Below are positions 1 to 6,773 of a stretch of 7,532 bases of DNA, piece after piece. The translations under genes were made by a program, and so were the position numbers. The stretch is from CAYPLH01 sp964411505 (GTDB lineage Bacteria > Bacillota > Clostridia > CAYPLH01 > DUMO01): assembly GCA_964411505.1 (NCBI GenBank), contig CAYPLH010000104.1:1-7532 (forward strand), read 5' to 3'. Each line of letters begins with the position of its first letter. The first letter of the stretch is position 1. Under the pieces are notes generated by a model, which saw nothing but the letters and a program-made list of their open reading frames with translations, made no database searches and was not told where the DNA came from.

Positions 1-5
1 GTCGA

Positions 6-25
6 AGGGAACCATAAGGTTCCCT
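6..25. repeat. Perfect inverted repeat (8-bp stem, 4-nt loop) at left edge
   Basis: AGGGAACC (6-13) and GGTTCCCT (18-25) are perfect reverse complements around the loop ATAA. No T-run follows, so it is unlikely to terminate transcription alone. It sits 10 bases before a terminator-like hairpin, so the two probably form a tandem structure in the 3' end of the upstream transcript, perhaps protecting that end from exonucleases (inference). Confidence 0.5.
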
Positions 26-30
26 AGCGA

Positions 31-55
31 AAAAAAGTGGCGAAGCCACCTTTTT
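31..55 (+). terminator. Rho-independent terminator of the gene upstream of prs
   Basis: GTGGC (37-41) pairs with GCCAC (45-49) across a GAA loop, followed after one C by five T (51-55). The A-run at 30-36 can pair with the T-run beyond a single A/C mismatch and would serve as the T-run for transcription from the right, so the site may be bidirectional. The core GCGAAGC (40-46) is known as an exceptionally stable mini-hairpin. It presumably ends a + strand gene off the left edge; glmU is the usual neighbour of prs in Firmicutes, but nothing here shows it. Confidence 0.65.
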
Positions 56-57
56 AG

Positions 58-88
58 TTGTCTAGGAGAGTATACTCTCCTATATAAT
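58..88 (+). promoter_or_regulatory. Candidate sigma-A promoter of prs with a 19-bp spacer
   Basis: The -10 box TATAAT (83-88) is a perfect consensus match. The only plausible -35 is TTGTCT (58-63), leaving a 19-bp spacer, two longer than optimal. The spacer is almost entirely a perfect palindrome. Transcription would start near position 95, giving a leader of about 48 nt with no obvious riboswitch. The promoter lies just after the upstream terminator, so prs is probably transcribed independently of the gene to its left. Confidence 0.55.
63..82. promoter_or_regulatory. 20-bp perfect palindrome between the prs -35 and -10 boxes (possible operator)
   Basis: TAGGAGAGTATACTCTCCTA reads the same on both strands with no loop bases and no mismatch. 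It begins at the last base of the -35 candidate and ends just before the -10. A dyad inside a 19-bp spacer is the geometry used by MerR-family activators, and a repressor bound here would also block polymerase. No regulator gene is in the window, so the binding protein is unknown. With no loop and no T-run, it is a poor fit for an RNA terminator. Confidence 0.5.
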
Positions 89-142
89 GGGGATGAGCGC
101 CACGCATAGTGCATTAGGCTACGACAAAAAAGGAGATCTATT

Positions 143-1108
143 ATGGATATTAGAGGGAAAGATATAAAAATTTTCGCGGGTAACTCAAACACAGAACTGG
201 CTGAAGAGATAGGAAGGGAAATAGGACTTCCTTTAGGCGAAGCTATTGTGAGTAAGTTCAGTGATGGGGAGATACAAGTAAGCATAGGGGAGCTGGTGCG
301 TGGTTCTGATGTTTTTATAATACAATCTACCAGCCATCCTGTAAACGATAATTTGGTTGAGCTTTTAATTATGATAGATGCATTAAAAAGAGCTTCTGCC
401 GGAAGAATAACAGCAGTCATCCCCTATTTTGGATATGCACGACAGGATAGAAAAGCAAAAGCAAGAGATCCTATTTCGGCAAAGCTTGTTGCTAATCTAA
501 TAACTGTATCTGGTGCAGACAGAATACTTACGATGGAACTGCATACTCCACAGCTTCAAGGGTTTTTCGACATTCCATTGGACCATCTCCAAGGCTTTCC
601 GATAATAGCAAAATATTTTGCAAAAAAGTTTGATGATCGCGAAGAATTGATAGCTGTTTCACCCGATGCTGGCAGCGTTGCAAGAACTAGGAAGTTTGCA
701 GAAAGATTGAATATTCCAATTGCTATTATTGATAAAAGGCGAGTGGTATCCAATGAAAGTGAAGTAATGAATGTCATAGGTGATGTGCAAAATAAAAGGG
801 TAATTTTGATAGATGACCTAATAGATACCGGAGGGACTATTGTAAATGCAGCACAGGCACTTTTGGGGCATGGAGCAAAGGAGGTTTATGCCTGTTGTAC
901 CCATGCGGTTTTGTCAGGTAACGCTGTGGAAAAGTTCAAAAACTCCAACATCAAAGAGCTTGTGACTCTTAATACCATCGCACTTCCGAAAGAAAAGAAG
1001 TTTAAAGGATTAACACTGCTATCTACAGCAAAGATATTTGCAGAAGCCATTGAACATATATACGGAAATATGTCAATAAGCAAGCTTTTTACACAGCAGG
1101 ATGATTGA
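143..1108 (+). CDS. prs: Ribose-phosphate pyrophosphokinase (PRPP synthetase)
   Basis: This cytosolic enzyme transfers the pyrophosphate of ATP to ribose 5-phosphate, making PRPP for purine, pyrimidine, NAD, histidine and tryptophan synthesis. The 321-residue length is normal for the class I family. Visible motifs are FSDGEIQV (39-46), the ATP-site region GYARQDRK (97-104), the cation-binding segment MELHTPQLQGFF (131-142, His134), the flexible-loop lysine in DKRR (197-200), and the PRPP-binding loop ILIDDLIDTGGT (221-232). The cation motif has Glu132 where most relatives have Asp (DLHA), a conservative change. The start is ATG with AGGAGA at 131-136, six bases upstream. About 140 bases separate it from pth with no clear terminator, so read-through into pth is possible. 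Base use matches the neighbours. Confidence 0.97.
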   Translation: MDIRGKDIKIFAGNSNTELAEEIGREIGLPLGEAIVSKFSDGEIQVSIGELVRGSDVFIIQSTSHPVNDNLVELLIMIDALKRASAGRITAVIPYFGYARQDRKAKARDPISAKLVANLITVSGADRILTMELHTPQLQGFFDIPLDHLQGFPIIAKYFAKKFDDREELIAVSPDAGSVARTRKFAERLNIPIAIIDKRRVVSNESEVMNVIGDVQNKRVILIDDLIDTGGTIVNAAQALLGHGAKEVYACCTHAVLSGNAVEKFKNSNIKELVTLNTIALPKEKKFKGLTLLSTAKIFAEAIEHIYGNMSISKLFTQQDD

Positions 1109-1192
1109 AAGCTGTGGATGATAAGATGTTTATTTCTTAGAAAGTTACAATGTGTGACTCTGCTACAAGCTATGCGCACGCAGCTACAGCAG

Positions 1193-1231
1193 CCCCATGC
1201 AAGGAAATATAATAATAAATAAAGCATGGGG
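1193..1231 (+). repeat. GC-rich stem with AT-rich loop in the prs-pth spacer
   Basis: CCCCATGC (1193-1200) and GCATGGGG (1224-1231) form a perfect 8-bp stem around a 23-nt loop made almost only of A and T. It lies between the prs stop and the pth ribosome site, with no T-run after it, so it is not an obvious terminator. It may be an RNA processing or stability element in a prs-pth transcript (inference). The loop holds a TATAAT (1208-1213), but no -35 is seen at the right distance. Confidence 0.4.
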
Positions 1232-1245
1232 GATTTGATTGAATT

Positions 1246-1251
1246 GAGGTG
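1246..1251 (+). promoter_or_regulatory. Ribosome binding site that decides the pth start
   Basis: GAGGTG lies six bases before the TTG at 1258. The in-frame GTG at 1249 is inside this site and has no well-placed Shine-Dalgarno of its own; the nearest G-rich stretch (1228-1232) is about 16 bases away. TTG at 1258 is therefore preferred. Confidence 0.7.
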
Positions 1252-1257
1252 TGTTAT

Positions 1258-1827
1258 TTGGAGGATTTTTATATAATTGTAGGACTTGGTAATCCTGGTT
1301 CTAAGTACGAGCGAACAAGACATAATGCTGGGTTTAAGGTTATAGACGAACTGTCTTTGCGACACAATATAGCTTTAAAAAAACTCAAGTTTAAAGCGTT
1401 GTATGGTGACGGCACTATAAAAGGAACCAAAGTAGTATTGGCAAAACCCCAGACCTTTATGAATTTAAGCGGCGAATGTGTGCGGGAAATAGCAGAATGG
1501 TATAAAATATCAAAAGATAAACTGATAATAATATATGATGACATAGATATCGAATTTGGTAAGATCCGAATAAGACAAAAAGGCAGTGCCGGGACTCACA
1601 ATGGTATGAAGTCAGTTTTATATCACCTTAAGACAGAGGAATTCCCAAGGATAAGGGTAGGTATCGGTAAGCCACCGCCGGATTGGGAGCTTTATGATTA
1701 TGTTTTGGGCAGCTTTAGTCAGAGTGAGGCAAAGATCATGGAAAGCAGTGTTAAAGAAGCAGCAGATTCAATTGAGGAAATAATACTTGATGGTATTGAA
1801 CTGGCAATGAATAAATTTAACTCTTAG
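1258..1827 (+). CDS. pth: Peptidyl-tRNA hydrolase
   Basis: Pth hydrolyses the ester bond between peptide and tRNA in peptidyl-tRNAs that drop off the ribosome, recycling tRNA; it is a cytosolic monomer essential in most bacteria. From the TTG start the protein has 189 residues, typical for the family, and opens with the usual short strand before GLGNPG (9-14). Residues matching the active site are Asn12, catalytic His22 (TRHNAGF), Asn69 (KPQTFMNLSG), Asp94 (YDDIDIEFG) and Asn115 (GTHNGMKS). Starting at the GTG at 1249 would add only three residues and lacks a ribosome site. It lies between prs and mfd, as in many Firmicutes. Bacillus subtilis has ctc between prs and pth; it is absent here. 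Confidence 0.96.
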   Translation: MEDFYIIVGLGNPGSKYERTRHNAGFKVIDELSLRHNIALKKLKFKALYGDGTIKGTKVVLAKPQTFMNLSGECVREIAEWYKISKDKLIIIYDDIDIEFGKIRIRQKGSAGTHNGMKSVLYHLKTEEFPRIRVGIGKPPPDWELYDYVLGSFSQSEAKIMESSVKEAADSIEEIILDGIELAMNKFNS

Positions 1828-1850
1828 CACTGTAGCGTTAATTCTTAAAT
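1807..1850 (+). repeat. Imperfect direct repeat, copy A (end of pth)
   Basis: This stretch covers the last codons and stop of pth plus 23 bases beyond. Its core TCTTAGCACTGTAGC (1822-1836) matches 14 of 15 bases in copy B at 1928-1942. Flanking AT-rich sequence before it, and CTTAAAT after it, recur in the same order, so this looks like a diverged local duplication. A weaker match, about 14 of 18 bases, lies at the end of mfd (5476-5493). Confidence 0.5.
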
Positions 1851-1916
1851 GACAGAAGTAATACATTGAAGTGTTGGCAGCTATTTTATGTCAGGGACAT
1901 TAATACTGATAAATTG

Positions 1917-1962
1917 ATGAAATTAAATCTTAGCACTGCAGCTAAGTCACTATTACTTAAAT
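1917..1962 (+). repeat. Imperfect direct repeat, copy B, containing a small hairpin
   Basis: The core TCTTAGCACTGCAGC (1928-1942) repeats the pth stop-codon region about 106 bases downstream. Here the sequence also forms a perfect hairpin, CTTAGC (1929-1934) with GCTAAG (1941-1946) around a 6-nt loop, which copy A cannot form. It sits just ahead of the mfd ribosome site, so it could affect mfd translation (inference). The rest of the 150-base pth-mfd spacer shows no gene; Bacillus carries fin here. Confidence 0.45.
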
Positions 1963-1977
1963 TGGAAGGGAACTTAA

Positions 1978-4900
1978 ATGAAGTCGTTTATTAATCCACT
2001 TTTTGATATGGATATTTTCAATGAGATACTTTCGTCCATCAAAAATTATACTATGCCTATTTCCATTACAGGACCGTCTGAATCACAAAAGGTGCATCTT
2101 GCGACTGCTTTAGGATACAAGCTTAAATGCCTTGTTATATATATTACCTTTAATGATTATCAGGCAAGCAAAGCATTTGAGGATTTTTCCTTTTTATTTG
2201 GTGAAGAGGCTCTTTACTTTCCATCAAGACAACTCATTTTACACAATATTGAAGCAAAAACCTATGATGATGTATATGCTAGAATAAATGCGCTGGACAG
2301 GATTTTAAATGGAGATTATTCGGTTCTGGTAACTTCTGCAGAAGCATTGATGAATCGGTTGCCTGACCGGGATTTTTTCTTAGAGTCAGTAGTTGATATA
2401 AGTCAGGGAGATCGGCTTAATTCACGAGGTATTTTGCAAAAGTTTGCTGAAATGGGTTATGAAAGGGTTAGTGTTGTTGAAGGAAAAGGTCAGTTTACAG
2501 TAAGAGGAGGAATTATAGACATATATTCTCCAAGTAGTGAGTATGCTGCAAGAATCGAGCTCTTTGATGATATAGTTGATTCAATCCGATTTTTTGATGT
2601 TATAAGCCAACGATCCATTGAAAACCTGAAAAGCCTTCACATAATTCCTGCTCGGGAAGTAATCTTTAAGAGCAGTGATAAACCTTTACTGGCTCAGAAG
2701 TTAAGCAGTGAGCTTGCAAAATATGTTAAAACGATAAAAAATGAGGAAAATGCAAAAAGTATCCGTGAGAGAGTAAGCGAGGATAAAGAAGCTCTTATGA
2801 ACAGCAGCTACTTCCCCGGAATAGACAGGTATATTGCAATTGTATTAGAGAAATATTCAACATTACTAGACTATGTTGGACATACATCAGTTGTTTTTAT
2901 AGATGAATACTACCGTGTCGGGCAAAGAGTTGATAATGTGATGATGGAGCATGAAGAAATTTCAAAATCTCTTCTGGAAAAGGGAAGTATTCTTCCATCA
3001 GCTTTTGATATATTACTTAGGCGAGCTGATATTGATAGAGTTTTAGAAAAGGTCAAATCAGTAGAGTTATATACCATGCCTGCAGAAAGAATGAATCACA
3101 AGCTGTATTCTATACCGTCAAAGGGACTAAGTTCATACAGAGGGCATATAGAGCTTCTGATTGATGATATAAGGTATTGGAAAAATCAGAACTACAAAAT
3201 AATTATACTTACAGGAACACGAGTTCGTGGCATGAAGCTTAAAGAATCCTTAGAGGAAAAAGGAATTGAAGCAAATTTTTACAAGAGTACAGATGATATT
3301 CTTGAACTTTTAGGCGGTACGGTTACCATAACTACAGGAAGCATTAATAGCGGATTTGAGTATCCCTCCATAGGGTTTGTGGTTATCAGTGACAAGGAAA
3401 TATTAGGGCAGGATAGAAAATCTAGAAGATATACCGGCAAAATAAAGGGAGACAAAATTAAATCCTTTACTGATTTGAGACCTGGTGATTATGTTGTCCA
3501 CCGAGCTCACGGCATAGGACAATATGTGGGAATTGAAAAATTAAATGTTGAAAATATAAAGAAAGATTATTTAAAAATTCGCTATTTGCAGGGAGATTAT
3601 TTATATATACCTACTAGTCAGCTTGACCTGATTCAAAAGTTTATAGGTGCAGAGGGAAAAGCACCTAAGCTTAGTCGGTTAGGTGGTAGCGAATGGAACA
3701 AGAAAAAGGCAAAAGTTAAAGAGTCACTAAAGGAAATAGCAGATGAACTTATTAAGCTTTATGCGCAGAGACAGTCAATAAAAGGTCATCCCTTTTCGAC
3801 TGATACGGTATGGCAGACTCAGTTTGAGGAGCTGTTTCCCTATGAGGAAACAGAAGATCAACTAAAATGTATTGAGGAAGTTAAGCTTGATATGGAATCT
3901 GACAGACTCATGGACAGGCTGCTTTGTGGTGATGTTGGATATGGGAAAACTGAGGTAGCTATTCGTGCTGCATTTAAAGCGGTTATGGATGGAAAGCAGG
4001 TGGCATACCTTGTGCCTACAACTATTCTTGCTCAGCAGCATTATAACACTTTTAAAGATCGCACCAAGGACTTTCCGGTAAAGGTTGAGGTGATAAGCCG
4101 ATTTAGGACAAAATCAGAGCAAAGCAGAATAGTAAAAGATATTAAATCAGGTATGATAGATGTGTTAATAGGAACGCACAGGCTAGTTCAAAAGGATATT
4201 CAGTTTAAAGATATTGGTCTTTTGATAATTGATGAAGAGCATAGGTTTGGTGTGGGTCATAAGGAAAAGCTGAAGGGGATAAAGCCTAATGTTGACGTTC
4301 TTACACTTACAGCTACCCCTATACCAAGGACGCTTCATATGTCATTGGCAGGGATAAGAGATATAAGTATGTTGGAGGATCCTCCCGAAGAAAGATACCC
4401 TGTGCAAACCTTTGTTATGGAGCATAACTCTGATGTTGTCAAAGATGCTATAACTCGTGAACTTGCTCGCGGTGGGCAGATCTTTTATCTATACAACCGT
4501 GTGCGCTCAATAGATCTTAAGGCGATTGAGATTCAAAACCTTGTTCCAGAGGCTCGTATTGCTGTAGCTCACGGGCAGATGAATGAGCAGCATCTCGAAA
4601 ATATAATGTTTGAGTTTTTAAACGGTGAATATGACATTTTAGTTTGTACCACAATAATAGAGTCTGGACTTGACATGCCCAATGTTAATACGATTATTGT
4701 CGAAAATTCTGACAAAATGGGTCTTGCACAGCTCTACCAGTTAAGGGGCAGGGTAGGAAGGTCAAACCGGTTGGCTTATGCATATATAACATACAAAAAA
4801 GATAAAGTCCTATCAGAGGTTGCTGAAAAAAGACTCAAGGCAATAAAGGAGTTTACCGAATTTGGTTCAGGTTTTAAAATTGCCATGAAAGATCTTGAGA

Positions 4901-5484
4901 TCAGAGGTGCAGGGAACCTCTTAGGAGCCGAACAGAGCGGACATATTGCATCGGTTGGTTATGATATGTACTGCAGGCTGCTGAATGAAGCAATCAGTGA
5001 AATTAAAGGAGATATTCCTTTAAGTGATGAAAAAGAAATTCAGATAGATTTGAGTATCGATGCATATATAGAAGAAGACTATATAGAGGATGAGGTTTCC
5101 AAGATCGATATGTATAAAAAGATTGCAAGCATACAGGATGAAGAGGATGCAGATGATGTAAAGGATGAGCTTATTGATCGGTATGGTGATTTACCCAAAC
5201 CAGTGGGAAATCTTATTGATATTGCACTGATAAAATCTATAGCAAGCAGCATTGAAATTGTATCTATTTCTCAAAAGAATAAAGCAGTGACATTTCATTT
5301 TAGTAATGATAAAAAAATAAATATTGAAGCAATTTCAAAACTGGTGGCTGCCAACAAAAGAAAACTGCTGCTCAGTGCTGGCAACAGTCCTTACATAACT
5401 TACAGAATTACTGATGAGGAGGTAGAAAGCTTATTAAGCAATATTAAGATTTTGTTACATGATGCTAAAAACTTTGCAGTGTAG
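1978..5484 (+). CDS. mfd: Transcription-repair coupling factor Mfd
   Basis: Mfd is an ATP-driven DNA translocase that binds RNA polymerase stalled at lesions, pushes it off, and recruits UvrA to start excision repair. At 1168 residues it is full length. The N-terminal UvrB-like module has a degenerate Walker A region (GPSESQK, about 32-38), as is normal, and the conserved FTVRGGIIDIYSP (173-185). The polymerase-interaction domain starts near 495 (RPGDYVVHRAHGIGQYVG) and runs through LKIRYLQGDYLYIP. The relay helix is near 584-599. Translocase motifs are GDVGYGKTE (Lys657), DEEH (752-755), TLTATPIPRT (776-785), TTIIESGLD (891-899) and QLRGRVGRS (921-929). The C-terminal regulatory domain covers about 1015-1110. 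The start is ATG with GGAAGGG at 1964-1970. No frameshift or unusual base use is seen. Confidence 0.98.
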   Translation: MKSFINPLFDMDIFNEILSSIKNYTMPISITGPSESQKVHLATALGYKLKCLVIYITFNDYQASKAFEDFSFLFGEEALYFPSRQLILHNIEAKTYDDVYARINALDRILNGDYSVLVTSAEALMNRLPDRDFFLESVVDISQGDRLNSRGILQKFAEMGYERVSVVEGKGQFTVRGGIIDIYSPSSEYAARIELFDDIVDSIRFFDVISQRSIENLKSLHIIPAREVIFKSSDKPLLAQKLSSELAKYVKTIKNEENAKSIRERVSEDKEALMNSSYFPGIDRYIAIVLEKYSTLLDYVGHTSVVFIDEYYRVGQRVDNVMMEHEEISKSLLEKGSILPSAFDILLRRADIDRVLEKVKSVELYTMPAERMNHKLYSIPSKGLSSYRGHIELLIDDIRYWKNQNYKIIILTGTRVRGMKLKESLEEKGIEANFYKSTDDILELLGGTVTITTGSINSGFEYPSIGFVVISDKEILGQDRKSRRYTGKIKGDKIKSFTDLRPGDYVVHRAHGIGQYVGIEKLNVENIKKDYLKIRYLQGDYLYIPTSQLDLIQKFIGAEGKAPKLSRLGGSEWNKKKAKVKESLKEIADELIKLYAQRQSIKGHPFSTDTVWQTQFEELFPYEETEDQLKCIEEVKLDMESDRLMDRLLCGDVGYGKTEVAIRAAFKAVMDGKQVAYLVPTTILAQQHYNTFKDRTKDFPVKVEVISRFRTKSEQSRIVKDIKSGMIDVLIGTHRLVQKDIQFKDIGLLIIDEEHRFGVGHKEKLKGIKPNVDVLTLTATPIPRTLHMSLAGIRDISMLEDPPEERYPVQTFVMEHNSDVVKDAITRELARGGQIFYLYNRVRSIDLKAIEIQNLVPEARIAVAHGQMNEQHLENIMFEFLNGEYDILVCTTIIESGLDMPNVNTIIVENSDKMGLAQLYQLRGRVGRSNRLAYAYITYKKDKVLSEVAEKRLKAIKEFTEFGSGFKIAMKDLEIRGAGNLLGAEQSGHIASVGYDMYCRLLNEAISEIKGDIPLSDEKEIQIDLSIDAYIEEDYIEDEVSKIDMYKKIASIQDEEDADDVKDELIDRYGDLPKPVGNLIDIALIKSIASSIEIVSISQKNKAVTFHFSNDKKINIEAISKLVAANKRKLLLSAGNSPYITYRITDEEVESLLSNIKILLHDAKNFAV

Positions 5485-5502
5485 CTGTATTTCAATTATA
5501 AT
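5474..5502 (+). promoter_or_regulatory. Candidate sigma-A promoter for the foldase gene, overlapping the mfd 3' end
   Basis: TTGCAG (5474-5479), inside the last codons of mfd, lies 17 bp before a perfect TATAAT (5497-5502). This is optimal spacing, and transcription would start near 5509. A second TATAAT occurs at 5529-5534 with only poor -35 candidates. AT-rich spacers throw up such boxes by chance, so confidence is moderate. Read-through from mfd also remains possible, as no terminator separates the two genes. Confidence 0.45.
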
Positions 5503-5551
5503 ATTACTGTTACTCGGTTATGGACTTATATAATTTGAGCTTTGTCTCGTT

Positions 5552-5559
5552 AAGGAGAG
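5552..5559 (+). promoter_or_regulatory. Strong ribosome binding site for the TTG start of the foldase
   Basis: AAGGAGAG ends six bases before the TTG at 5566. There is no in-frame ATG before residue 36 (Met), and starting there would remove most of the membrane anchor. The site therefore settles the TTG start. Confidence 0.8.
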
Positions 5560-5565
5560 ATTCAC

Positions 5566-6675
5566 TTGAGTTTAAAAGATAAAAAAGAAAAAAGCAACAA
5601 AGTTGAAAAAATAATCAGGTTTTCAATAGTTGGATTAATTGTTTTATTGGTAGTTTCATTTGGACTGTACATGATATTGAAGAATTCGACAACATATATT
5701 GCACAGGTTGGTGATGAAAAGATAAGTGAAGAGGAGTATAGACTCTATCTTGACCAAGTAAAGTACAATATGCTCATGTCTGTTGGCACAGAAGTGGATC
5801 CGAATACTTTTTGGGACACAAAAATTGACAACAAGCCTGCTATTGAAATAGCAAAGGAACAGGCTTTAGAGGTAATCCGCCAGCAAAAGGTTCAGCTTAT
5901 TAAAGCCAAAGAATTTGGTATGAAACTTAGTGAGGAAGAAAAAAAAGCAGTTGGTGACAATCTGGAGAGTGGACTTATTCAGCAGTATGGGACAATGTCA
6001 GCAGCACGCGGTGCTTTTAAACAGCAAACTGGAATGACTATAGACCAGTTTAAAAAGTTTATGATGGATGATGTATTAATCCAAAAATATCAATCAGAAA
6101 AAGTGAATGAGATTGAAGTTACTGATGAGGTCTTTCTTGATTATTACAATAAAAATGCAGATCAATTTAAGACATCTCGTATGAGACCTTATGGTGAGGA
6201 AGCGGTTTGGGTAAAGCATATTTTGATTCCAACATTGAACCTTGAAACCAATGAGGAGCTCACAGAAGAAGAGCAGGAAACAGCTAGGCAAAAAGCAGAA
6301 GAGATTTTGCAAAAAGCCAAAAACGGTGAGGATTTTGCGTCACTTGCTAAAGAACATTCGCAAGACGGAAATGCTTCTCAAGGCGGAGATTATGTATTTG
6401 TGAGACAAGTGATGGATCCGGCTTTTGAAGAGTCAGCTTTTGGTATGGAGCTAAGTGAAATTAGCGACCTAGTTAAAACGCCGTTTGGCTATCACATAAT
6501 TAAATTAGAAGAAAAATATTCCGAAGGACAACCGGTTAGCCTCGAATGTGCAAAGGAATACTATGAGTACGGAGAATATTTCATTATTAATAATATATTC
6601 CTCGAAATGCTTGAAGAATGGACAAAAGATTACAAAATAGAAATTTTTGAAAGCGCTTATGATAAAATCGTATAA
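5566..6675 (+). CDS. Membrane-anchored parvulin-type peptidyl-prolyl isomerase (SurA/PrsA-like foldase)
   Basis: This is probably an extracytoplasmic chaperone that assists folding of exported proteins by cis-trans isomerisation of prolyl bonds. The 369-residue protein has a short lysine-rich cytoplasmic N-terminus, one hydrophobic segment (about 17-38) that acts as an uncleaved anchor or signal, a SurA-N-like helical region (about 45-200), and a parvulin (PPIC) domain at about 215-317. The domain shows VKHILIP (His218), HSQDGNASQGGDY (264-276), and FGYHIIKLEE (His310). There is no lipobox cysteine after the hydrophobic segment, unlike Bacillus PrsA, so it should be held by the helix rather than by lipid. 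Position between mfd and spoVT recurs in Clostridia as I recall, but is not seen in B. subtilis. Its clients are unknown. I give no symbol because prsA would imply the lipoprotein. Confidence 0.88.
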   Translation: MSLKDKKEKSNKVEKIIRFSIVGLIVLLVVSFGLYMILKNSTTYIAQVGDEKISEEEYRLYLDQVKYNMLMSVGTEVDPNTFWDTKIDNKPAIEIAKEQALEVIRQQKVQLIKAKEFGMKLSEEEKKAVGDNLESGLIQQYGTMSAARGAFKQQTGMTIDQFKKFMMDDVLIQKYQSEKVNEIEVTDEVFLDYYNKNADQFKTSRMRPYGEEAVWVKHILIPTLNLETNEELTEEEQETARQKAEEILQKAKNGEDFASLAKEHSQDGNASQGGDYVFVRQVMDPAFEESAFGMELSEISDLVKTPFGYHIIKLEEKYSEGQPVSLECAKEYYEYGEYFIINNIFLEMLEEWTKDYKIEIFESAYDKIV

Positions 6676-6715
6676 AACAAACTTTGGTTGATTTCATATT
6701 AAAGATTTAATCAGC

Positions 6716-6757
6716 AAAGCAAAGGCATCTACTTCAAAATAGGTGCTTTTGTTTTTT
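6716..6757 (+). terminator. Rho-independent terminator after the foldase gene
   Basis: Bases 6716-6731 pair with 6740-6755 in a long stem of about 16 bp, including three G-T wobbles, around the 8-nt loop CTTCAAAA. A run of six T (6752-6757) overlaps the base of the stem. It lies 40 bases after the foldase stop and before the spoVT promoter, so it closes the vegetative block and shields spoVT from read-through. Confidence 0.85.
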
Positions 6758-6773
6758 CTCTGCGTCTGAAAAA

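Noticed and set aside
1208..1213. TATAAT in the prs-pth spacer as a pth promoter
   Set aside because: No TTG-type -35 lies 16-18 bases upstream, and the box lies in the loop of a hairpin.
886..1365. Long minus-strand open frame (159 codons) across the end of prs and start of pth
   Set aside because: It is antisense to two certain genes and its translation shows no recognisable domain; the overlap with conserved coding sequence explains the frame.
1874..1904. Possible mfd promoter, TTGGCA (1874-1879) with ATTAAT (1899-1904)
   Set aside because: The -35 is good, but the spacer is 19 bp and the -10 matches only four of six bases; not better than chance in AT-rich DNA.
1866..1994. Open frame of 42 codons from TTG across the pth-mfd spacer, considered as a remnant of fin
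   Set aside because: No ribosome site precedes it, it runs into mfd out of frame, and the translation lacks the cysteine pattern expected of Fin.
2071..2110. Degenerate Walker A in the Mfd N-terminus as a sign of gene damage
   Set aside because: The UvrB-like module of Mfd normally lacks a working ATP site; the real motor motifs near residues 650-930 are intact.
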